Shown piece after piece: positions 22,471-27,189 of a stretch of DNA of 27,189 nucleotides (position 1 is the stretch's first letter; each line of letters begins with the position of its first letter). The translations under genes and the position numbers were made by a program. This stretch comes from a virus. The notes under the pieces are model-generated. The model saw only the letters and a list, made by a program, of their open reading frames with translations, searched no databases and was not told the DNA's origin. The stretch lies in the IMG/VR virus record IMGVR_UViG_3300021959_000314, positions 1 to 27,189 of that record. The stretch is one strand, 5' to 3'.

Positions 22471-23276
22471 TATGCTGCACCTCGCTCAAAATCTCGCATC
22501 ATGGCGTACATTTTAGCCGCGCCCTGCTCTCGATTACCGTTTCCTGCGCCTTTAACTGCGCGTTCTGTCATTACAAATTCACCATCAGACAACGCGGCTT
22601 CCTGCACAGGTTGTCCATCTTGATATATCGTAGCCGGAATAGAATCGCTGCGCCCTGTCCCTGGGCCCTCAATATATCCGCCTTGGGCAAAACCCTCAGA
22701 ACGTGGAGGCAAGCCATCAGGGTATTCAAATTGGTGCTTACGCCTAAACATTTCCTCGTATTCGTCCCGGGCTTCCGGAGTGCTAAAGCGTCTTCCGGTA
22801 TATCTATCGACGTACAACTCTTGATTTAACCCGCTCTTAGGTTTCGTAAGCTCCTCAACCGCACCAAGGGCCGTGAGCCCCGTATAAAGCATCATCGGAT
22901 TGCCACCGAGAACCTTGTCTATAATACCTTTTTCAGCAACCTTCTGTGAGCCTTGAGCTAAGAGGTTAGCTTGCGTTGTGCCTTGTATTGCTTGAGCCGC
23001 GGCTTGTTGAGTTGCCATTTGTTGCAAACCAGCCTGCGTACCTAAACCAAGAGATCCAAGTCCTCCGGTAATTGCGCTTCCAATTCCAGAGCCCTGTATC
23101 GCAGGACCAAAGACCTTGGCGCCAACTCCAGCAATCAAAGCGTCTTTAATAGCGTCTTTAGGTTTCTTCTTATCAATGATTAAACCGCCCAAGCCGGATC
23201 CAATGGCCGAGGCTATCGCTCCACCGCCGGGAATTAATAACCCCGCTATGCCACCTAATATAGATCCTAAACTCAT
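22470..23276 (-). CDS. Glycine-zipper virion protein (268 aa)
   Basis: TAATG junctions on both sides. Residues 3-35 are hydrophobic with regular glycines (GSILGGIAGLL, GGGAIASAIGSGLGGLII), a glycine zipper that could enter a membrane, followed by a lysine cluster KKKPKDAIKDA. More Gly-rich segments follow to about residue 80, then an Ala/Gln helix. The C-terminal 73 residues carry a pattern seen in many phage structural proteins: GGYIEGPGTGRSDSIPA and LSDGEFVMTERAV. Together with the 707-residue neighbour this suggests part of the DNA-ejection machinery. The function is inferred; the C-terminal motif is recalled as common but uncharacterised. Confidence 0.65.
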   Translation of the reverse strand: MSLGSILGGIAGLLIPGGGAIASAIGSGLGGLIIDKKKPKDAIKDALIAGVGAKVFGPAIQGSGIGSAITGGLGSLGLGTQAGLQQMATQQAAAQAIQGTTQANLLAQGSQKVAEKGIIDKVLGGNPMMLYTGLTALGAVEELTKPKSGLNQELYVDRYTGRRFSTPEARDEYEEMFRRKHQFEYPDGLPPRSEGFAQGGYIEGPGTGRSDSIPATIYQDGQPVQEAALSDGEFVMTERAVKGAGNGNREQGAAKMYAMMRDFERGAA

Positions 23277-23497
23277 TACGCTTCCCCTTTGATAGCTTCA
23301 GGCGCGGTCACAGTAATCATCGTGCTACGTTTCTCTGCGCCTGTCCAAGCCTGTCCACAATCTGGACAATTACCATCGGGGTAGCTTGCAATTTCTTCCG
23401 GCGTGTCAACCGCGTTTGTACAGTTCACACAATGGACTGTATCAGAACTTGTTGAAGGTTTCCAGCGGGAGCCGTCTGGCATTATAATTACACTCAT
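23276..23497 (-). CDS. Small zinc-ribbon protein (73 aa)
   Basis: Two CxxC knuckles, C23-C26 (HCVNC) and C44-C47 (CPDCG), form a zinc ribbon. The N-terminus (SVIIMPDGSRWKP) is a short beta segment and the tail is TITVTAP-like. ATGA overlap with the upstream gene (23494-23497) and TAATG with the downstream gene place it firmly in the virion operon. It could be a minor virion component or an assembly factor. Confidence 0.7.
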   Translation of the reverse strand: MSVIIMPDGSRWKPSTSSDTVHCVNCTNAVDTPEEIASYPDGNCPDCGQAWTGAEKRSTMITVTAPEAIKGEA

Positions 23498-23787
23498 GTT
23501 GTCACCGTTACTGTTCCGACAGAGCCCGTAGCTTGTGAACCACGAACATACGGAGAATAAGCTAAGGGCACTCTAACATAACCATCATGGTTAAAGATAG
23601 CCCCCGGCTCCAGTCCGCTGTCATCTGTTTGAAGATTAGTAAATACCGCAAAAGTATTGCGCCCCTCCCCTGGGTTCTGCATCTGCTCCAAGTATACAGA
23701 AAACGCCCGAACAATCTCAGCTAGATATTGTTGGTCATACTCTTTTGGAGCAACAGGAAAGAAAGGAAGGACAAGGTTACGAGACAT
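23494..23787 (-). CDS. Small conserved structural-operon protein (97 aa)
   Basis: The sequence has an N-terminal hydrophobic start (NLVLPFFPVAPKEYDQQYL), a helix EIVRAFSVYLEQMQNP, and a beta C-terminus with IFNHDGYVRVPLAYSPYVRG. I have seen this 'GaifnhdGyvRvPl' ending in marine phage structural operons, where it is uncharacterised. It overlaps the 806-residue gene as TAATG and the zinc-ribbon gene as ATGA. Confidence 0.6.
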   Translation of the reverse strand: MSRNLVLPFFPVAPKEYDQQYLAEIVRAFSVYLEQMQNPGEGRNTFAVFTNLQTDDSGLEPGAIFNHDGYVRVPLAYSPYVRGSQATGSVGTVTVTT

Positions 23788-26207
23788 TAGCGCATCCCGT
23801 CAGGCTGTATATCCACCCTCGGTGAACCCAGCCGCCACGTTGTGCCCGCATCCGTTGTTTCGATCTTAAAGGCAAACGATCTGCCCCTTAGTCGAACATG
23901 CACTTGCTCAGTAAACTGCTCCACCGGAACAGTTGCAGTTTTCTCCACGACCTTTGCGTTAGTCTGCAAATAATTACCGCCAGGGAAATTACGAGTCTTG
24001 AGAGTCATCGTGGCCTGTGGAGTTTGATTGGTGCTATCGCGGAATGTTAGGTCAGGAATCATACGACGCAAGAATGCAAACTGATCCCCCTCCCCTAGAT
24101 CCATCTGGCTACTCTCGATGTACGCACTGATACCACTAGCTGGGTTTGTACTACCGTCGTCAAAACCCTGCTCCTGATAATACAAGACATGGTCCGATGC
24201 CGCTGCAACGGGTAGATCCTCTACGCCCCGATCCAACCAGCATGTACGGTTTAACGACCCATAATACCAGATCTGCTGCTGGTAGTTATACACAACGTAG
24301 CTGTCGTTTTCAGTGCTAGAAGCCGATGGATAGAACCACCAAACCTCAGAAAACGCCGTGTTCGTACCCGCGGTAACCTTTTCTAGCTGATCGGAGTTAA
24401 TGTTGCTAAACACATAGTCCCGAACAGTACACGGCAACCGCTGCACCGCACCGCCGTAGACATAAAACTCTTCTGCACCCATCCAATACACGTTGTCCTC
24501 AACCGCAATAGCCGCCAACGGACCCGCAATCGTGATGTTTTCAGAAACAGTATTGATACCAAAGGTAAATGGTGGCCCAAGGAACTGCATCGCATGCAAC
24601 GATACATCCGTAAACACCAGTACCTGCTGTCGTGTTTCAACAGCCGTGATGATCTCGGACCCGGAACCAAGGCGCAAGTCCCCAGCCGTGTTGGTTGCCG
24701 TAGCGTTCCACTCGGTTAAAGAAGCTTGGTCCGAGAATCGTATGAGCAACGGATCCTGAACCCCAGGATTAAGCTCACTGTCGCAACCAAACGCGATAAT
24801 GTGCCGATCACGGTCCGAAACCAGAACCTTTTTAGCTATCACCGGAGTAGTGTTTGCCCCTGTTAACGAGGCAAGTTCCACGGCTCTTGTGCTTGTTCCG
24901 TTGGTTTTGTCCCAATAAAACAAATCGCCGTCTCGCACGTTAATAAGTAAGTCTTCGCCAAAATTATCATGCGACCAAATGCGAAGGGTTTGACCCGATG
25001 TGGTTAGATTTGCAGAACTGTCCCAAGCTCCGCGTCCCCACGTTCCCGCGCCCCAACCCGCGCCCGTGATCGTCGTGTCAAGGCCCGTGTTGATCTGGTA
25101 TGTTCCCACAGTAGAGGACCCGCCTGCACCGGATCCGCTGGCGATATTTGCAAAAACAAGAGTGTCATTTATTCCCGTTGAAGTAGTGATCGAAGACATC
25201 GACTCTTCTGTACGAGCGTTTATGTAGTAAGTGTTGTCATTAGGCACATACGCAATCTGGTATTCTTGGTTTAATACGTTACTCGTAATCGTTCCAGAAA
25301 GTGTGGTAACCGTTAAAACTAAATCATTCGTTGGTGTGGCTCCACCCAAACTCGTTCCTGCAATTGTAATAGTGTCGTTGTCTGCATACGCTGACCCACC
25401 ATTCTCCACATAATTAACTGTGTAGGTGTTGTTAGAGCTATTTTTGGTGATGTTAAACTTTGCCCCTGTTCCAGAACCGCTTGTAGACGTTTGTCCTACG
25501 TCACTAAAGGTAGCACTTATTCCCGTGGAAAGACCGCTAGTCACTGCAACAGAGCCAATGTTTCCCGATGCATTGACTGACGCCGCACCAGAAAAAGTAA
25601 CAAAGTCATTTGCCAAGGCACCGTGGTTAGTATCTGTAACAATAATTGTAGAGAAACTAACGTCTATAAGAGCTCCAGTGTGTGTTGCAGCATCTGTTCC
25701 TTTTTGTCCTCGCAAACACCCCTGAAGTGTTGTTCCTGAAACCGCAGCATATGAAATTATTTCGTCGTTTATTTTTACAAACCCTGTTTCTGGAAGAGAG
25801 CCTCCTCCAAAATACAACAACGGTCCAATTTCAGTTTGATCTATGCTGATGTCTAGCGAACCAGATGGGTTAAACATCAACGTCTTAAACGTTTGAAAGG
25901 TTACGTCCCCCGCTGCCGTAGTGGCGCGGATCGGAGTAATGTCGTTATACCCACCACCCTCGTTTATGTAATATTTTAGGTGCGTACCAACGCCCAAGTA
26001 CCGCTCACCTTGGAGCGCGACCCATGGGTGCAATGCACGGCATGTACCTAAAAAGTAGGTGGAAGACGTTGGCTCCCACCCACCTATTTTTTCTGGAAAG
26101 CCAAACCGAAACCTAACCTTGTCCATATCAAACCACCCGCCCTCGTTGGAGTACGACGTAGTTTCACGGTTAATTCCTGGTCGGAACTGGAGCTTGGTCA
26201 GAGGCAT
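23787..26207 (-). CDS. Tail/neck-type structural protein (806 aa)
   Basis: A beta-rich protein starting KLQFRPGINRETTSYSNEGGW (from residue 5), a beginning I associate with tail or neck proteins of marine podovirus-like phages; a beta-propeller nozzle role like T7 gp12 or P22 gp10 is likely but inferred. The core (1-100 and about 385-806) is rich in Trp/Tyr strands, for example RYLGVGTHLKYYI, NVYWMGAEEFYVYGG and VVYNYQQQIWYYGS. The middle (125-370) looks like inserted modules: a GFVKINDEIISYAAVSG...GCLRGQKGT unit (142-171), and a Thr/Gly unit with NGGSAYADNDTITIAG (269-284). AGGAG lies before ATG 26207. Confidence 0.7.
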   Translation of the reverse strand: MPLTKLQFRPGINRETTSYSNEGGWFDMDKVRFRFGFPEKIGGWEPTSSTYFLGTCRALHPWVALQGERYLGVGTHLKYYINEGGGYNDITPIRATTAAGDVTFQTFKTLMFNPSGSLDISIDQTEIGPLLYFGGGSLPETGFVKINDEIISYAAVSGTTLQGCLRGQKGTDAATHTGALIDVSFSTIIVTDTNHGALANDFVTFSGAASVNASGNIGSVAVTSGLSTGISATFSDVGQTSTSGSGTGAKFNITKNSSNNTYTVNYVENGGSAYADNDTITIAGTSLGGATPTNDLVLTVTTLSGTITSNVLNQEYQIAYVPNDNTYYINARTEESMSSITTSTGINDTLVFANIASGSGAGGSSTVGTYQINTGLDTTITGAGWGAGTWGRGAWDSSANLTTSGQTLRIWSHDNFGEDLLINVRDGDLFYWDKTNGTSTRAVELASLTGANTTPVIAKKVLVSDRDRHIIAFGCDSELNPGVQDPLLIRFSDQASLTEWNATATNTAGDLRLGSGSEIITAVETRQQVLVFTDVSLHAMQFLGPPFTFGINTVSENITIAGPLAAIAVEDNVYWMGAEEFYVYGGAVQRLPCTVRDYVFSNINSDQLEKVTAGTNTAFSEVWWFYPSASSTENDSYVVYNYQQQIWYYGSLNRTCWLDRGVEDLPVAAASDHVLYYQEQGFDDGSTNPASGISAYIESSQMDLGEGDQFAFLRRMIPDLTFRDSTNQTPQATMTLKTRNFPGGNYLQTNAKVVEKTATVPVEQFTEQVHVRLRGRSFAFKIETTDAGTTWRLGSPRVDIQPDGMR

Positions 26208-26216
26208 TCGGTACTC

Positions 26217-26450
26217 CTAGTTTACAACTTCCGCTTCTTCGACTTCCTCTGGATTTTCCAAAGCGTCAGCCAAGAGTTCAACAAACTTCTGACGGCCTAC
26301 CGCAAGCTGGTCCAAGTTGAACTGAGCGTTATCCATTTTACGCCCTAGATCGTTTACATGGTTCAGCATTGCTTTTTGTTTATCCGTCATGTCTTCGACA
26401 AAGTATTCTGTGTCGTTGACTGTTATTGGGGTCTTTTCATTTTTACCCAT
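26217..26450 (-). CDS. DUF6447-like small protein (77 aa)
   Basis: The N-terminal strand pair ITVNDTEYFVEDM is followed by helices KQKAMLNHVNDLGRKMDNAQF and LDQLAVGRQKFVELLADAL, ending in an acidic tail. This matches the layout I remember for DUF6447, a small family found beside tail genes in marine phages. The role is unknown; it may be a minor tail component or chaperone. AAGGAGAC lies upstream of the ATG. Confidence 0.65.
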   Translation of the reverse strand: MGKNEKTPITVNDTEYFVEDMTDKQKAMLNHVNDLGRKMDNAQFNLDQLAVGRQKFVELLADALENPEEVEEAEVVN

Positions 26451-26473
26451 AATAGTCTCCTTTTAAGGTTAAG

Positions 26474-26797
26474 TTATGACCACGGTAGGGGTTCTACAGT
26501 GGGGCTTACGGGAGGGTTAATCATTGAGTTGATCTGTCCATCCACATTCGCTTGGTAGTTAGCAACTCCGTCTACGCCAAGGTCATCTTGTACCCAGCCA
26601 AGAACCTGAGCTTCTGTCAAGTTAGCGTAAGGCGTAAACGTGTCGCCTTCTTGTGTGAAATTATTAATTCCACCAATACTTGCGGTATTTGTACCGTCTG
26701 TGCCTGTTAGCGTCCATTTTGCGCTTACCACGAAATCTGGTTCCGGCGTGGGCATTGTGGACATGTTGTCTATTGTCCATGTGTATGTAATCGCCAT
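26474..26797 (-). CDS. DUF7936-like tail-region protein (107 aa)
   Basis: Starts ITYTWTIDNM, followed by VVSAKWTLTGTDGTNTASIGG, FTPYANLTEAQVLGWVQDDL and a C-terminus ending PLPWS. This strand-rich pattern, with 'W...gtDg...a...G' then 'f.py..Lte..v..Wv', matches my recollection of DUF7936, common in marine phage structural regions and thought to be a small virion protein. AAAAGGAGAAAG before the ATG is a strong ribosome binding site. Confidence 0.65.
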   Translation of the reverse strand: MAITYTWTIDNMSTMPTPEPDFVVSAKWTLTGTDGTNTASIGGINNFTQEGDTFTPYANLTEAQVLGWVQDDLGVDGVANYQANVDGQINSMINPPVSPTVEPLPWS

Positions 26798-26821
26798 TTC
26801 TTTCTCCTTTTCTGACTAATC

Positions 26822-27189
26822 TTATGCGACTTTTACAATGATCTTTGCACGACCATCATTTTCTATTGCGATTACCTTACCCACCGCTGACATATATTGT
26901 TCCAGCGTTGGAGAAGATACCGCTTGACCTGTAATACCTGTGCCGTCCTGAACAGGGATAATAAAGTCACCGACTGTTGCGCCTGTGACATTCACAGGAA
27001 CTTGACCTGAGAATGCCATTCGATCAACAGTTGCACGGGCTGCTTCCAGCGCTGCGTTGTAGGTGTCTTTTTCTTCTTGCGGAGCGTCCTTGCTAGGTTG
27101 CTCTCCCAACACCTCATCTGTACCCCAAGTATCACCACCGACATATGAAGGGTTAGTTGATTTTACGATAAACGAAATTGCATCTGCAA
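26822..27189 (-). CDS. 5'-truncated structural-region protein
   Basis: The frame stays open to the window's right edge, so the gene begins outside; the GTG at 27112 is internal. The first visible residues read ADAISFIVKSTNPSYVGG, then DTWGTDEVLGEQ. The visible part continues with a charged helix (APQEEKDTYNAALEAARATV) and a beta C-terminus (VGDFIIPVQDGTGITGQAVS; ending RAKIIVKVA). The GDFIIPVQDG and KVIAIENDGRAKIIVKV segments resemble C-terminal parts of phage tail or fibre proteins, but no family is assigned. First visible gene of the virion operon in transcription order. Confidence 0.6.
   Translation of the reverse strand, partial: ADAISFIVKSTNPSYVGGDTWGTDEVLGEQPSKDAPQEEKDTYNAALEAARATVDRMAFSGQVPVNVTGATVGDFIIPVQDGTGITGQAVSSPTLEQYMSAVGKVIAIENDGRAKIIVKVA

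Overview
The window looks like part of the genome of an uncultured tailed phage (Caudoviricetes), probably a podovirus-like marine phage of an alphaproteobacterial host. This rests on gene content: a family A DNA polymerase, an archaeo-eukaryotic-type primase, SNF2-like and UvrD-like helicases, a candidate single-stranded-DNA-binding protein with an SSB-like tail, and a long block of virion genes on the opposite strand. Genes are packed tightly with ATGA and TAATG overlaps. No ribosomal RNA, tRNA, CRISPR array, insertion sequence or integrase was seen. Terminase, portal and major capsid genes are absent and probably lie beyond the right edge.

Left part (1-4.7 kb, + strand): about a dozen small accessory genes. 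They include an Api92/YubB-like protein, three small DNA-binding candidates (a winged helix, a helix-turn-helix and a ribbon-helix-helix), and a 258-residue protein with motifs that recall Cas7-type RAMP proteins. A hairpin follows that gene, and then comes a gene-free stretch of about 600 bases (2205-2780). This stretch is very rich in G and T on the + strand, shows a rough 5-base rhythm of GGT, and carries ten copies of GGCGGTC or a one-base variant. It is the oddest object in the window. The ribbon-helix-helix gene is preceded by a perfect 11-bp inverted repeat that covers its ribosome binding site, and is followed by a strong terminator.

Middle (4.8-13.6 kb): a two-gene minus-strand island (SNF2-like helicase and a small partner) is followed by a divergent control region. 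A plus-strand replication operon then runs: coiled-coil protein, candidate SSB, terminator, primase, AlpA-like HTH, UvrD-like helicase, DUF6378-like protein, DNA polymerase and a small acidic protein. The candidate SSB ends in DDEIPF and the primase in NDIPF. The polymerase has Leu at the position equivalent to E. coli Phe762.

Right part (13.6-27.2 kb, - strand): a virion operon read from right to left. It begins with a gene cut by the window edge, then DUF7936-like and DUF6447-like small proteins, an 806-residue tail/neck-type protein, two small proteins (one a zinc ribbon), a glycine-zipper protein, a Gly/Ala/Gln-rich 707-residue protein, and two very large proteins that resemble ejected internal virion proteins. 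This operon meets the replication operon tail to tail, with overlapping stop codons.
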